Below, one piece after another: positions 48,073 through 60,452 of a DNA stretch of 64,000 nt. The notes under the pieces were generated by a model that did not search any database, had not been told where the DNA came from, and saw only the letters and a list, made by a program, of their open reading frames with translations. Positions within the stretch are counted from its first letter, which is position 1. Each line of letters opens with the position of its first letter. The stretch covers positions 10,541,778 to 10,605,777 of the forward strand of contig NC_053126.1 of NCBI RefSeq assembly GCF_010015445.1. The letters run 5' to 3'. A program made the position numbers and the translations under genes. Source of the stretch: Perca fluviatilis. Taxonomy: Eukaryota > Chordata > Actinopteri > Perciformes > Percidae.

Positions 48073-51000
48073 TAGGGTGACCACCCGTCCCGCGTAGCGC
48101 GTGCGCACACAGCGTTTGAAGCCCAATTCATGCGTCCCGCAAATTGCGACCGTGTCACGCATAATCAATGCTTGCTCAAAAAAAACTTGGTCGCTCTATA
48201 TCCTCGAGCCCCAGGCAGCCAAACAAACATTACTTGACAGTTCAGCACGCTACTGTTGCCACACCCACCCCTCAGTTAGGTTGTTGTCAACTTTTTTGTT
48301 GTTGTCATGACAGCACACGCAGCCACGCATGTGCATATCAGACACACTGGGAAGGAACTTTTAGATGCGCACTTTCCAATTCGAAAAAATGGAGAAAGAG
48401 ACTGAGTCTGACTCTGAGGCACCGCCATCATCAATTAAAAAGAGAAGGTACAAGAAAAAAAAATGGGAAAATTAATAACTCGGACATTGCCAAGAGGATG
48501 GCCTGTGGTCGGACGAAGGCCGAATCCATTGTCACGGATGTGCTCGCCCCTGCCTCTGTCGAAGATTGCTTGAAAGTCCTCAGAAGACCACTGAATGAGC
48601 AACGAGAGGCAACAACCAAAGGTAAAGTTAAAGTTATGTTCATGGATGTAACATTGTTGTGTGTTAGCTATTTGTCTAACATTAGCTAGCTAATGTTAGC
48701 TAATCATCTTCTTCTACTGGTATGTTAAAAGTCAACTTTTCCTTCAGTTCACTGAAATTGCATCAGTAGCTAACGTTAGCTAACATATGCTGCTCATCCG
48801 TGCCTTCGTGAAACCAGGCTCTGTATATCCTTACATGATTGTGAGCAACATTTCACTATTCGTTATCTCCCAAACTAAACAAACAAAAGCAACTATAATT
48901 TTTGAAAAGGCATAAATATTTTGATAGATAATATTTATATAAAATCAATAATGATCAAAACAGTAAAGCAGTATCTTGTATTTTTTGTTGTTTTTAAAGA
49001 ATCTCTTTTAAGTTCATCCCATCTGTGTGTGTGTGTCTCCACAGCCCACATGCCATTCTTCTCAGTGGCTTCAGATGCCTCCAATCATGGGACCACCAAG
49101 CTCTTCCCACTGTCAGTGTGTTACTGGACTCCAGACTTGGGAGTACAGACGAAGGTCCTTGATTTCTATGATGACAGTGATGAAACATCTGCCGCAATTC
49201 CCAACCAGATAGTCACCAAGCTGGAGGAAAACGGACTGGGACTAGACATGATATCTGCGTATTCCGCTGACAATGCTAGTCTGAATTACGGGAGATACAA
49301 CTCTGTCTTCCAGAAACTGAAAGAGAACAACAGTTGCATTTTGAAGGCAAACTGTGTGGCCCACATCGTTCACAACAGTGCAAAACACGCATCGGCTAAA
49401 TATCGACATCGAAAATGTCGTCAACAAGACCTTTAGCCACTTCTCCTCATCTGCCAAACGCATTGAGGAACTTAAGTCAATTTACACCTTTGTGGAGATA
49501 GAGTACCAGTCCCTGCTTACACATGTGCCCACAAGATGGCTGAGCTTGTGGCCTGCAGTGAAGAGGATTCACGACAGCTGGGCTCCTATCAAGATCTACT
49601 TTCTCTCATTGGGAGAGGACCAGTGCCCAAAGTCACTATAGCGGCTGTTCAAGCATGACCAGGATGGTGAGGGCAACCCCCTTGATCTATAGGTAATTAA
49701 TTGTAATTGCACTCAACTTTTTTTTTTCATCTAAATATTATTACATGAAACAGGGATTAGAGAAATGATGATAATGCAAACAGTGCCAGCACACAGGATC
49801 ATTGACTCTCCTTACTTCTTTTAGGTTTACCCGTCCTTCCTCAGCAATGCACTGAAGATTTTCCACGACACTGTGCTGGTGCTGGAGCGAGAAGATGGGA
49901 CTGTCTGTGAGCTCTACGATATGATGTTCACCCTAAAAACCAAGCTACAGCAACGACAGAGTGATGGTTTCTTTGGGGCCCAGACGGGTGTACTCCTCCA
50001 GCAGTTTCCAGACAGACAGAGAGGACATGTGCAACTTCTACCAGTCCTCTCTCACCTACCTGGAGCAGCGCTATGACTTCTCAGACTCCAACTACCAGAA
50101 GAAAGTGGCTAGCCTGGCACTAAAGAAGAGCCCATTCAACGTCTCCCATCTCTGTGAAGCTGTAGAGGTCCTGCAGCTAAGCAAGAAGTTGGACATGGAT
50201 GCGCTATATGATGAGTATTGTGTCGTTCTGCCACACCAACAGGCCATCGTGCAGTCTGGAGCTCCAGTCGTGGAGAAGTGGGCCACCTTACTCAAGCACA
50301 CACACACACACCAAACATGACAGCATTAGCTTCTTTCCTCTTGAGTGTACCAATCACCAATGCTTCAGTGGAGAGGGTCTTTTCACTGATGACAGGATGC
50401 TGGACGGACACAAGAAACAGATGTTCAGTAAACCTCATCAAGTCAGAAATCCAGGTGAAGAGCAACTTCACATTCAGTTGCAAGGACTTCCTACACTTAT
50501 GTAGTGAAAGAGAAGGTTCTCCTCAATGCTGTACACTCCAACAAGAAATACAAGTTCAAGGTAAGAAACCTAGTTATGTAAGACCCCATTTGTCTAAGAT
50601 GAAGTTTGATTGATTGAACATTGGTGGACTGTCTACAGGGGTGCAAATGTGTCACTTTTAGGAAACAGTAGCCTTTTAGGTCATAATATGTCATTGTTTT
50701 GCATAGGATTGTATCTTGGCACCTTTTTGTATTGTTGTCACCTTGTGATGGTGATGGTTTTGCACTCCTCTGTCTATACTGGAAAACCATTTGGAAGCTT
50801 ATCATAAAAATGAATGTTACTTTAATTCTGTCTCTTATCTTTCTTCCTTATTTGATTCAGATGCTGGTGAAAAGGTTTGAGTCCTAAAGGTGTCCCCAAA
50901 GTCCTAAAGGTGTCCCCAGAACACTGAACAGTTTTTTTTTCCTGCGCCTGCCTTTACTAACAGTTCACCATCCTTCCTCCCCCTTCTCGTTCCGTGAACC

Positions 51001-51448
51001 TCTGGAGTTGTGAGTTAAGACTTTTTTTTTTAACTGTTCCTGTGGTGTTGAGCAACTACAATTCCTGTTAATCCTATACTTTTATATTATAATTTATTTA
51101 AAGTGAATAAATTGTACTGAAAAATGAAAGTTAAATAGCTAAAGTAAATCGTAAGTGGAAGTGCATCTGTCAATTCATTGAATGTTCAAAATATTATGAA
51201 TCTTTATTTAGAAAAAAATACACATTGGTTGGCCTATTCATGAGCATACATCAGCAATTACACATGTTTATGGGAATAGGGCATTATTAATATACCATGT
51301 AAGGTGGTATGTGCTATAAATGGGTAAACCACTATCAGTGAGTCTGCCCATGGGGTGGGGGCACCGCCACGCCAGGCAGTGTCCCACATTGTCCCTCAGA
51401 AACATACCTCTTGTCCCCCCTTGGGCTTATTAGCAGGTGGTCACCCTA
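48073..51448 (+). mobile_element. hAT DNA transposon, 3376 bp, nested in a MITE
   Basis: The 13-bp terminal inverted repeats are TAGGGTGACCACC at 48073-48085 and its reverse complement ending at 51448. An 8-bp duplication (GGTACTGC) lies on both sides. The interior carries a degenerate plus-strand hAT transposase gene. It sits inside the MITE at 47632-53340, so it is the younger element. Confidence 0.92.
48389..50613 (+). pseudogene. hAT-family transposase pseudogene with introns
   Basis: Pieces in order: an acidic/basic N-terminus (MEKETESDSEAPPSS) with a frameshift in an A9 tract near 48465; NSDIAKRMACGRTKAE to the donor at 48622 (aaag|gtaaag); an exon from 49045 with AHMPFFSVASDASNHGTTKL and SAYSADNASLNYG, frameshifted near 49385, then THVPTRWLSLWPAVKRIHDS and a TAG at 49639; an exon from 49825 (VYPSFLSNALKIFHDTVLVL) with two more frameshifts; and the C-terminal dimerisation region ITNASVERVFSLMTGCWTD followed by NLIKSEIQVKSNF. 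SDASNHG and NASVERVFSLM are hAT transposase landmarks. At least four frameshifts and one stop make it inactive. Confidence 0.87.
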
Positions 51449-51456
51449 GGTACTGC
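51449..51456. repeat. hAT target-site duplication, right copy
   Basis: GGTACTGC, matching 48065-48072. The MITE sequence continues beyond it (GCATGTGCGACT...). Confidence 0.92.
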
Positions 51457-51580
51457 GCATGTGCGACTGCCAACAAAGATGTTACAGCAGTGAGATGTCT
51501 GAACACAGGGTGAAAAGAGGAGCTGCAGCAATGTGCAGTAAAACAAAAATATGGTGTTTTTTGAAAATTAAACCATGTAA

Positions 51581-53269
51581 GGCAAGGCAAGGCAAGGCAG
51601 CTTTATTTGTATAGCACATTTCAGCAACAGGGCAATTCAAAGTGCTTTACATAAAACATTAAAGAGCAGTTAGAAAACAATTTTAAAACATTAATAAACA
51701 AATTAAAACAAGAATAAAATTGATAGTGCAGTATAAGAATAAAAGTTACAGTGCAGTATAAGAAATTAAAGTTAATAAAATAGATTATTTAAAGAAAAGC
51801 AACATCAAAAAGATAGGTCTTTAGCTTAGATTTAAAAGAACTGAGAGTTGCAGCGGACCTGCAGGTTTCTGGGAGTTTGTTCCAGATATGTGGAGCATAA
51901 AAACTGAACGCTGCTTCCCCCTGTTTAGTTCTGACTCTGGGGACAACAAGTAGACCTGTCCCAGACGACCTGAGAGGTCTGGGTGGGTCATAGTGTAGTA
52001 GCAGATCAGAAATGTATTTTGGCCCTAAACCGTTTAGTGATTTATAAACCAGTAAAAGTATTTTGAAATCAATTCTTTGAGGCACTGGAAGCCAGTGTAA
52101 AGACTTCAGTACTGGAGTGATGTGATCCACTTTCCTGGTTTTAGTGAGGACTCGAGCAGCAGCGTTCTGAATCAGCTGCAGCTGTCTGATTGATTTTTTA
52201 GGGAGACCTGTAAAGACACCGTTACAGTAGTCAAGTCTACTGAAGATAAAAGTTTTTCCAGATCTTGCTGAGACATAAGTCCTCTAACCCTTGATATATT
52301 TTTAAGGTGATAATATGCTGATTTTTTAATTATGTTAATGTGGCTGTTAAAATTTAGGTCTGAGTCCATGACTACACCAAGATTTCTGGCTTTGTCTGTT
52401 GTTTTTAACATTGTCGTTTGAAGCTGAGCGCTGACTTTCAATCATTCCTCTTTTGCTCCAAAACAACCACCTCCGTTTTTTCTTCATTTAATTTAAGAAA
52501 GTTCTGGCACATCCAATCATTAATTTGTTCAATGCACATATTTAATTGTTGTATTGGGCTATAGTTCCCTGGCGATAAGGTTATGTAAATTTGTGTGTCA
52601 TCTGCATAACTATGGTAAGTTATTTTGTTGTTTTCCATAATCTGAGCCAGTGGAAGCATGTAGATGTTGAACAGAAGAGGCCCCAGAACTGAGCCTTGGG
52701 GAACTCCGCACGTCATGTTTGTATGCTCAGATGTATAATTACCTATAGACACAAAGTAGTCCCTATTCTTTAAATAGGATTCAAACCACTTTAGTACTGA
52801 GCCAGAAAGACCAACCCAGTTTTCCAATCGGTCAAGCAATATGTCATGGTCTACTGTATCAAATGCAGCACTAAGATCAAGTAATACTAAGACTGAAATT
52901 TTGCCACTATCTGTGTTTAAGTGGATGTCATTAAAGACTTTAACAAGAGCCGTCTCAGTGCTGTGGTGTGGTCGAAAACCTGACTGGAAGGCATCAAAAC
53001 TGTTGTTTAGCAATAAGAAAAGGTTGAGTTGTTGAAAAACCACTTTTTCTATGATTTTACTTAAAAATGGAAGGTTTGATATTGGCCTATAGTTGCTCAT
53101 TAGTGTCGTGTCTAGATTGTTCTTTTTTAGGAGTGGCTTGATGACTGCAGTTTTCAGGGCCTGTGGAAAGATACCTGAGAGCAGAGATGTGTTTACAATC
53201 TGTAGAAGATCGGAAGCCAAACACTTCGAAACATTTTTGAAAACACCCGTTGGTAGAATATCAAGTAAA
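51581..53269 (-). mobile_element. 5'-truncated L2-type LINE inserted in the same MITE
   Basis: The minus strand encodes a reverse transcriptase domain: [74 protein letters not shown] and [10 protein letters not shown] (catalytic ADD), then later frames with LHWLPVPQRIDFKILLLVYK and the C-terminal FKSKLKTYLF. The 3' tail has the L2 motif (AAAGCACTTTGAATTGCC, then GTGCTATACAAATAAA) and about four TTGCC units. GTAA at 51577-51580 and 53270-53273 is the likely 4-bp duplication. The apurinic-type endonuclease part is missing and the frame is broken near 52440 and 52150. Confidence 0.88.
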
Positions 53270-53340
53270 GTAAACCTATTCTGGTCCAACCTCAAAATAC
53301 AACTATGAACCTGAAAATGAGCATAATATGGGCGCTTTAA

Positions 53341-56300
53341 AGATTTTGTTCTTGTGCCAAAGTGCCTGATAGCCTTAAACCCAATGTGAACAAAATGTTA
53401 TCTGGATTTGTAAAACATGTTTGAGTAAGAATGTATATTTGCGTGTAGAGCTACACAGTGGACCTGCCCCTCGTTTTGAGGTGAGAGTCAGGTGTTGTCA
53501 GTCCACACTCACTGTATTTTCCATTTCAGTGCACATCAGTGCAAATGTCAGTACTCATTGACTTCATTCCCCAAAAACAAGCACACGCACTTGGACATAA
53601 CAGACTTGCAACTCCCATGTATGCACATGCACCCACGGACACAAATACTCCAATTCACATTATACTGAATACCTTGATAGCACTTGATAAACTTCACTCT
53701 GCTGTTTACATGTGTGAAACCACATTTGCTTGCCACTTAGATTATGTCTGTCATTGGGTTCATGCCACATGTCAATATGCTACAGGATGAGTGGACTAAA
53801 TGGGTAGGAAACATCAGCTAGCTGATCCAAATGAGTGTTTGTGAGTTCATCTGAGAACACAGAACAAAACATGCAGTGTTTTCGGTGAAAACACACAAAA
53901 TTGAACACCAATTTACAACCTTATTGCTATTTTCAACCCCCTCGCTGCAAATGTTCTCCTCTGCTTCTATTTGAGATTTTGTAGTGTCTAATTTCTTTAG
54001 CATTTCCTCCACGCTCCCCCGCCCTTCTTTGTGTCTCTCTCCTTCCCTGTCATCCTTTACGTCAGTGCCGTGGTGTCGTTCATGGGGACAATGGGAACAG
54101 GGCAGAGTAAATCAGCCAGGAGGTCGCCCTTGCTCAGTGTCCGGCATCGCCTGTAATATCCTTGCTGGGGATGAGCATGGTGCTGATTTGCATGATTACA
54201 CAGCATCCGCCAGACAGCCAGCTCCTCATTACTCACCCCCAAACGCACACAGGTTGATTGCAGGAAAGTGAGTGAAGCCACACACACATAAATGCAGGCA
54301 TAAACACCTACACTGAGACACGCAAGCGCACGCAGATACTGTACATCAGAGTAATGCCATCTGACAGTGTTTGCAGCTGAGCAGCAAGGATGCACACGTG
54401 TGCATGTATTGTCTCAAAGCTTGTGTTTAAGGATGCTTAAATCTTCAGGTATTTCAAAGGCTGTCGCTCTGAAACACATCGTCAATTAGCATAAGAGCCT
54501 TGTATGTTAAACCTTGCCTATCACCGACTTGCCTGTATAATCTCACTGCTGGGCAAGCATAAAAGAGTTTGCTGCTGGCATCGGTGGACAGGTACATGAC
54601 TGATCTCTGTACAAGGAAAGAGGGGCGATCAATACAGAGCTACTGAAGCCCTGGATCAATGAAAGGCCAAAGGATTCACAATGCAGAGGCCACCTCCCAA
54701 CACCCTCCCATTGCTTCGTGGTGTGAGAGCAGTGCATTAAAGCTTGTGAAATGTAAGAGTGAGTGTGTGTGTGTGTGTGTGTGTGTGACAGAGAAAGACA
54801 AAGTGGGCTTTGCGTGTGGCATCTGCAGAGAAATATGCCTGAATATCCCCTCCCTCCTGTCATAAGAGAGTATGAACATTCGCACACGTGCGTTTCTCTG
54901 TCTCTGAGGTGCCAAGACAGCCCACCTTTGTGAGCACAGCATGGATCAATAAATGCTGAGCAAATTTATTGCACAGACGGCACATTGAGCTGGGAGACTT
55001 GAGGTCTGCCAGGAATTACAGGTTTGTGGGAGATTTACACCTTTAGGTTACTTAGTGCTAAACATGCCTGTGACATTGTAAAGGAAGAGGGTAATATCAG
55101 GCGGTGCAGTCAGACTAGGCCTGGATTAATATGGCCTAACTTGATCGTTCCAGTGAGGATAAGCTTGGCTGCTGTATTAACATACAAATGACAGGAGCAC
55201 TAAGAGGTAGCATTCTGCGGCACAGGAAAGTGTTTAAATATATTCACACCATCACATGTACATCTACGTAACATCCCACGTCTGCATATCCTGTCGGAGC
55301 CCCGGCCTTCCGTGAACGCGTGCTTGTTCTTTGAAAATCACCAAGGCGCAGACTGCGTTTCACTCTGCTTCTATTCAGGCAGCCGTTCCACTTTGAAGTC
55401 CAACACGAGGCTTTTATCTTGTTATCTTGTTATTTCATTGTATTCCCCCGCGCAACGCCATGCAACATCCCGAGGGGTACAACAAATACCCAGGGCCCTC
55501 CCTCTCATCCATAACACATGACCGACAATGACTGCAGGAGAGAGGGGATGAAGAAAGGGGAGAGGTCCATTTTATGTTTAAACTAGAACAAAGGGGAGTT
55601 TCATGTTGACCATATACTGTAATGATAAGCCTAATTAATTAGATACATAATTCATGGGACGGAATAGTGTGCCGTGAAAGAGAAGGGGTGGATGAAGGAG
55701 AAGACAAGGCCGCACCATCAGCTTTTTCCTGTAGAGGAAAAGATAGAGGAGAACAGTGGAGTGTGTGTTTGTGTGTGATAAACATGCTGTGTATGTGCTT
55801 GACCAACAGAAACGCGATCATGGGCAAAGCATGAGTCTGAATAGTAAAATGAAAAGATTTGTCACGAGCTTTACTTTGACCTAATATGACGAAAGACTTA
55901 CTGTAAAACCATTTGTATCATATTTGCTACGCAAGTTTGTGAAACCTCTATCTCATCAAGTTGATCAATAATTTCCTTAAACACCTGTTGTATATAATCT
56001 GATACATGTATCCTGCCCTCTAGTGGATTATCATTCCACTACAAGCAGTGGAAGGGCTTTTTTTTTTACCTTTTCAAAATGGCTGCCGTCACTAAATCCT
56101 CCACACACTTTTGGCAGGGAACTAGTTGCTAATTTTCATATAGTTATGGTTAGAATAACATTTATATTATTACTCATTTTTTAAAATAAATATATTCTTT
56201 ATTGAAACAATGCATAATTACTTAAAAATTCATTATTTATTTACAGTTAAATCATGTTAAAAATGTGTGTATCAAATTTGATACTGCAGGTTTTAAGGTT

Positions 56301-57130
56301 CTTTATCCCTGAACTTTCACATTTTTGTAATGTAATCTACATCATGCCTACCACAAAACAAACACTATTTTGATGATTTAATTAATGTAATTAATTACTA
56401 AAATGCCATCTTAAAATACATTTTGGGTATTTAAAAAAAAAATAACATTTAGATGTCAAAAAAACTAGAGGAAGAAGAAGTATATTAAAAATGTCATTAG
56501 CATGATAGTACATGGCAATTCAAGTAACATGGAGCAGTTAGGGGAAGATGATGAGGAGGAGGAGGAATGGACTCCTAAGGCCATGCATGATAATGGAAGT
56601 TCAGATAGCAGTGATGAGGAAGACTATCAAGATGAAATTGTAGCCCATACAAGCATGGAAGTTGAGGTCCCAAAAACAACAAATTTTTGTACCTAAAATG
56701 AACATTGTTGTGAGCAAAACATTGTCCAAAACGCCCAATGTATCAAACATGATACAAAAAATATATCATAAACAAAATCATATGGCAATTGTTTTTGGGG
56801 GGGATTTTGTAATAAGGTTTAATAAACATCTAAATTCCAAAAAAATATAATTTTCTGGTTATTTTTTCATGTGCTTTACAGGGCTAAAAATGCAAACATA
56901 GCAAGGTGGGTGAGCTTCGGTGCTAAAACACACAACTCGTCTCCAGTACAACATACTCTATTCGTGTTTGGCGGTCTTTCCTTCATCAGGGAGGTGTCTG
57001 AGGCTTTGCCGATCCGTTGATCGGTCCTGTGACTGATAGATCACCATAGATACCTCGTATACTAAACAATATCATCATCCTTTTCTTAATACTTAGTTCA
57101 TACACAAACAGAGAGAGAAAGAAAGAGAAA
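53341..57130. other. intergenic, gene-poor, one acidic open frame
   Basis: A (GT)n tract lies at 54766-54787. Positions 54,900-55,700 are smooth, repeat-free sequence. An open frame at 56502-56696 is treated separately. No gene is supported. Confidence 0.5.
56502..56696 (+). pseudogene. possible acidic N-terminal relic, origin uncertain
   Basis: This 64-codon frame includes GEDDEEEEEWTPKAMHDNGS and SDSSDEEDYQDEI. Dense Asp/Glu/Ser stretches of this type begin many piggyBac-like transposases, but no catalytic region follows. The surrounding A/T-rich DNA has TATCAAATTTGATAC and TATCAAACATGATAC palindromic words at 56270 and 56741. Function and origin are unproven. Confidence 0.3.
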
Positions 57131-57133
57131 TAT

Positions 57134-57315
57134 GGTGCCCCTGGTTAGCTCACCTTGTTGAGCGTGCGCGACCCACGTACAGAGGCAGTCCAGTCCTTGT
57201 CGTAGCGGCCGCGGGTTCGGTTTTGGCCGTGGCACTTTGCTGCACGTCGTCCCCCTCCCTTTCCCACTTTCCTGACTTAATCTGTCCTATGAATAAAGAC
57301 AGTAAAAGAAAAATA
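57134..57315 (+). mobile_element. tRNA-derived SINE
   Basis: The head resembles a tRNA gene, with an A-box-like GGTTAGCTCACCTTG and a B-box-like GGTTCGGTTTTGG about 35-40 bp apart. The body is GTGGCACTTTGCTGCACGTC and the tail carries AATAAA (57292-57297) and A-rich sequence. I recall this as an abundant teleost SINE. It is not a functional tRNA gene. Confidence 0.82.
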
Positions 57316-57549
57316 ACCAGAAATATAAATGACCAATTTAACGGAAACTATATTACAATCATCTTCCCAGATTATTCTCCAGTAGATACAATCTTTCATC
57401 TTTACCCATCAATGGGAGAAAAGGTTCAATCTCAAATTTTTCAATACAAGGCAACAAATTCTGTCTTTTTCAACATCATTTGTCCCTTCTACCTCTCGAC
57501 ATGAGCATCCCTAACTGGTTTTGAAGTCAATCTGTAATCGACCTTAATA

Positions 57550-57956
57550 CTTCCTAGCCTCGTGAGACCGTCCTGATCTCGCGAGCTCCAGTTTTCCACT
57601 CGCAGATCAGTCTGGCATCTTGAGATAGAGAAAATTTGGAGCCATTCGCCAAACGACCGACCAATCAGCGTTGGTTTTGAGGCGAGTTTAGGTGTGACGC
57701 AACGAGAAGCGACTGTTCAGTCTAAACAACGTGGCAGCTTCCACGGATGAGGTGAGCATAGCTATTGCGCAAGTTTTATCCAAATTAGAAAGTCTTCCTT
57801 CATTGAAAGAAGAGCAAAAAAACAGCACTGGAGGCTTTTCTCGGAGGAAAATATGTTTTTGCTCTTCTCCCGACTGGTTTCGGAAAGAGTTTGATCTGAT
57901 TTGTTGATTTGGCACCGTCTATCACCAACATAGGTGGTGATAGACAGTTGGTTTAT
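57550..57956 (+). pseudogene. broken RecQ-like helicase fragment in a repeat
   Basis: From 57731 the plus strand reads VAASTDEVSIAIAQVLSKLE then SLPSLKEEQKNS. After a one-base shift near 57850, it reads GKYVFALLPTGFGKSLI then TGA. LKEEQ and PTGFGKS correspond to the Q-motif and Walker A of RecQ-like superfamily 2 helicases. Nothing of motifs II-VI follows. A hairpin (GTCTATCACC ... GGTGATAGAC) lies at the right end and CTCGTGAGACC...CTCGCGAG-type palindromic sequence at the left, suggesting it is part of a mobile element. Confidence 0.6.
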
Positions 57957-60093
57957 CCAATCAGCTAACCAGTATTTTCACCCCTTCCCAAAAGTTCTCC
58001 AACGGAAAGTTCCCAGATGGATATGCCGAGCAAATGCGAAGCAATCCATCTTGCGGAGTCAGGTTAAATACTTCCATCCATTAACTAAATATCAAATTAA
58101 AGAAAACAAGAAAAAGACATTTGAGAATAAATATTCAGTAGACTCTAAAATATCTATCAATCATCAAAGATGACCAACTGTCAATAAAAGTACTAAATAA
58201 TAATGAGCATCTTGTCAGAACGTTGCTTCTATATTGATGGAAAATGACATGAGCACAGTGAGCGGGTCAATAACCTAGAGAACAATGATCACTCATGGCT
58301 GACAAAGATTTTAAAAAAGCATCATGGATTTGACTTGTAACGAGAAGCCTTTGGGGGCCACTGTCTAAGATCAATAAATACAAATAGGGGACATTAAAGG
58401 GTCTTCTAATGACGCTGGAGCTCATTCACAGGGCCAAGAAGTTGATTAAGCAGGACAAAATAGGCACACATTTGTTTGGTAACTTTGTTATCTGTGGCTT
58501 TACATAAAAAACAGGAGAGACATCTTCTATAATGATGCTCTTTTCCTTGTTTGACATTAGTCGGCCAGACTTTGGTGGTTAATTGTCATTTGTTCTGCTC
58601 CAGCTCTCCTCCAGGTTTCTCTCCCCTGCTGGCTGTGTGGGGAGACACGAAGGCAGGTCTGTTAGCTCTGTGTGTGAAATTATTTTCATTTCACCTGGTG
58701 CATATTTCCAGGCGCAGTGCGACTGTCGGTTGTTATGGTACAAATTAGGGCAAGGTCAGCTTGAGCCGTTGCCGTGGAGACAGGGTTACACCAAGGGATG
58801 ATTTGGTGTTGCTCTGTATCTCACGCGTCGGAGAGCGTGTTCTTTAGGGACACGAGGGGAAACAGATTTTACCCACATAATCCCAGTCAGTTTCTGTTTG
58901 CTCTCCATATCACTCATCCATCCCCACAAGGCTCTCTTTCTGACTCCTCCTTGAGTTTACTGTTGATCTAAATTTCAAAATTAAGTGATTCGGTGCATTG
59001 AAATTAGTTCCTCTCTCATTATTTTCTGCTAACATGCTCCAAAGTCCTGTCTCTCTCTCTACGCTTCATGTAATTCACCTCCTTCAAAAAAATTTATGCA
59101 AGTCATCCCGCGGAAAATAAATTCTTGCTCCTGTTTTATCTTCTCGTCATTCTCTCTGTCCAACTATTCCTTCTTGAGCTTTTAGAGGAGGAGACAGCAC
59201 AGCGGACAGGCTTGTCCACAAAAGAGCTTTGATGCTCAGGTGGGAGGACTGAAAAGTCTCACCGGCTGCCACCCTGGTTCCTGGCTCCAGGTGGCTCATC
59301 TGGGGCCAGAACTGCAAACACTGCAGGAAAAAAAAGAGGGAAAAGAAAAAGAGAGAACAGAAAGGAAGAGATAGTGAGAGAGACAGAAAGCTGCTGGGCT
59401 GTTATTCGTTGATTTGGAGCCCATTCCTGTGGTGGAGCCATCTGCTGAGGGAGGGAGAAAATGAAGTGCAGTGCAAACACTATAGCCTGATCCACTCTGG
59501 CTCCATCATTACTACTGAGAGTTTAGATTTTACAGCATGCGGGTAAAACCCTGAAGTTGAATGTCTAACCAAACCCAGACAGTCTAAACATACACGACCA
59601 GAAAAAAAGAGTCCCTGTACAATGCAAAGCAACCCAACAGGGCAGCACTGCAATCTTAGCTCTGTGAAGCTGATAATGTGCAACTTTTATTAAGACTGTA
59701 GAGGTGACTCAACTCTAGGGTACTTCTAGAGGCTTAATTAGTGGTGGTGTTGTACTGGACAGCATTAACCAGTCAGATGTCTTTTGTTCCCAAACAGAGG
59801 GGGACACGGATCACACGTAAATACTGCAGGGGTCCATTAAGCTGCCAGTATGCTCCTTCAGAGCTGCTGTCATCCTGTATCATTAAGACCATATGAAATA
59901 CAATTAAAATGAACCTAGGGAATCAAAACTCAATATTGGATAATATAAATTATTGAATACGACAACTATTATTATTATATAACCCCCATATAGCAACAAT
60001 GGATGCACATCCTTGCAGGCATGAGAACTGCATGGGCATGTGTGTTTGTGTACATGTATATTGTGTTACTTCCATTGCAATTTGGCTCTAAGC
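57957..60093. other. intergenic, nothing recognised
   Basis: No gene or repeat family was recognised. Positions about 58190-58470 are smooth sequence that could be tested for conservation. Confidence 0.5.
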
Positions 60094-60354
60094 CAGTGAC
60101 GGACTGGCCATCTGGAATTTGGGCAAATGCCAGAAGGGCCTCTATGGGCCACTACTGATAATATGTCTTTGGTTAATTTTGAGAAGTTATTTTATGCACG
60201 CAGCCACAGATATTCAAGATTGTACTGCTGCGAGGTGCGTGTAAAAGATTCACTCGGAAGGCAGAGTTACTAATTTCCAAGCTAGGTTATTGACAAAAAT
60301 AGGGCCGATGTGTTGCAAATGCCAGGGCCGTTTTTTGATCCCAGTCCGTCACTG
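60094..60354. mobile_element. hAT-type MITE with perfect 8-bp duplication
   Basis: The terminal repeats are CAGTGACGGACTGG and CCAGTCCGTCACTG. CTCTAAGC flanks both sides (60086-60093 and 60355-60362). At 261 bp with no coding capacity, it is a non-autonomous hAT element. Confidence 0.92.
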
Positions 60355-60452
60355 CTCTAAGCTAGAGTCCAGGTTTTGCTTAGAATGTACCTTCGATTCT
60401 TTAGAGACGCATTGCACTTTTCTGTGAAATATTCCTTTGCATACAAGTAAGC

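Larger units (their letters stand above)
47632..53340. mobile_element. TTAA-type MITE split by two later insertions
   Basis: The left end TTCAAGTGCCCATATTATGG and the reverse complement of the right end TTAAAGCGCCCATATTATGC share an inverted repeat. The right border has TTAA at 53337-53340 and the left has a decayed TTCA. Element sequence is present at 47636-48072, 51457-51580 and 53274-53336 (about 620 bp). The gaps are filled by a hAT element and an L2 LINE. It matches a common fish MITE as I recall it. Confidence 0.8.

Noticed and set aside
48168..48689. 173-codon frame as a host gene
   Set aside because: Only its second half belongs to a protein (the hAT transposase N-terminal region). 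The first half is out of frame and the element has 8-bp duplications.
57134..57240. Functional tRNA gene
   Set aside because: The A- and B-box-like words sit in a SINE body with an A-rich tail, and no clean cloverleaf could be drawn.
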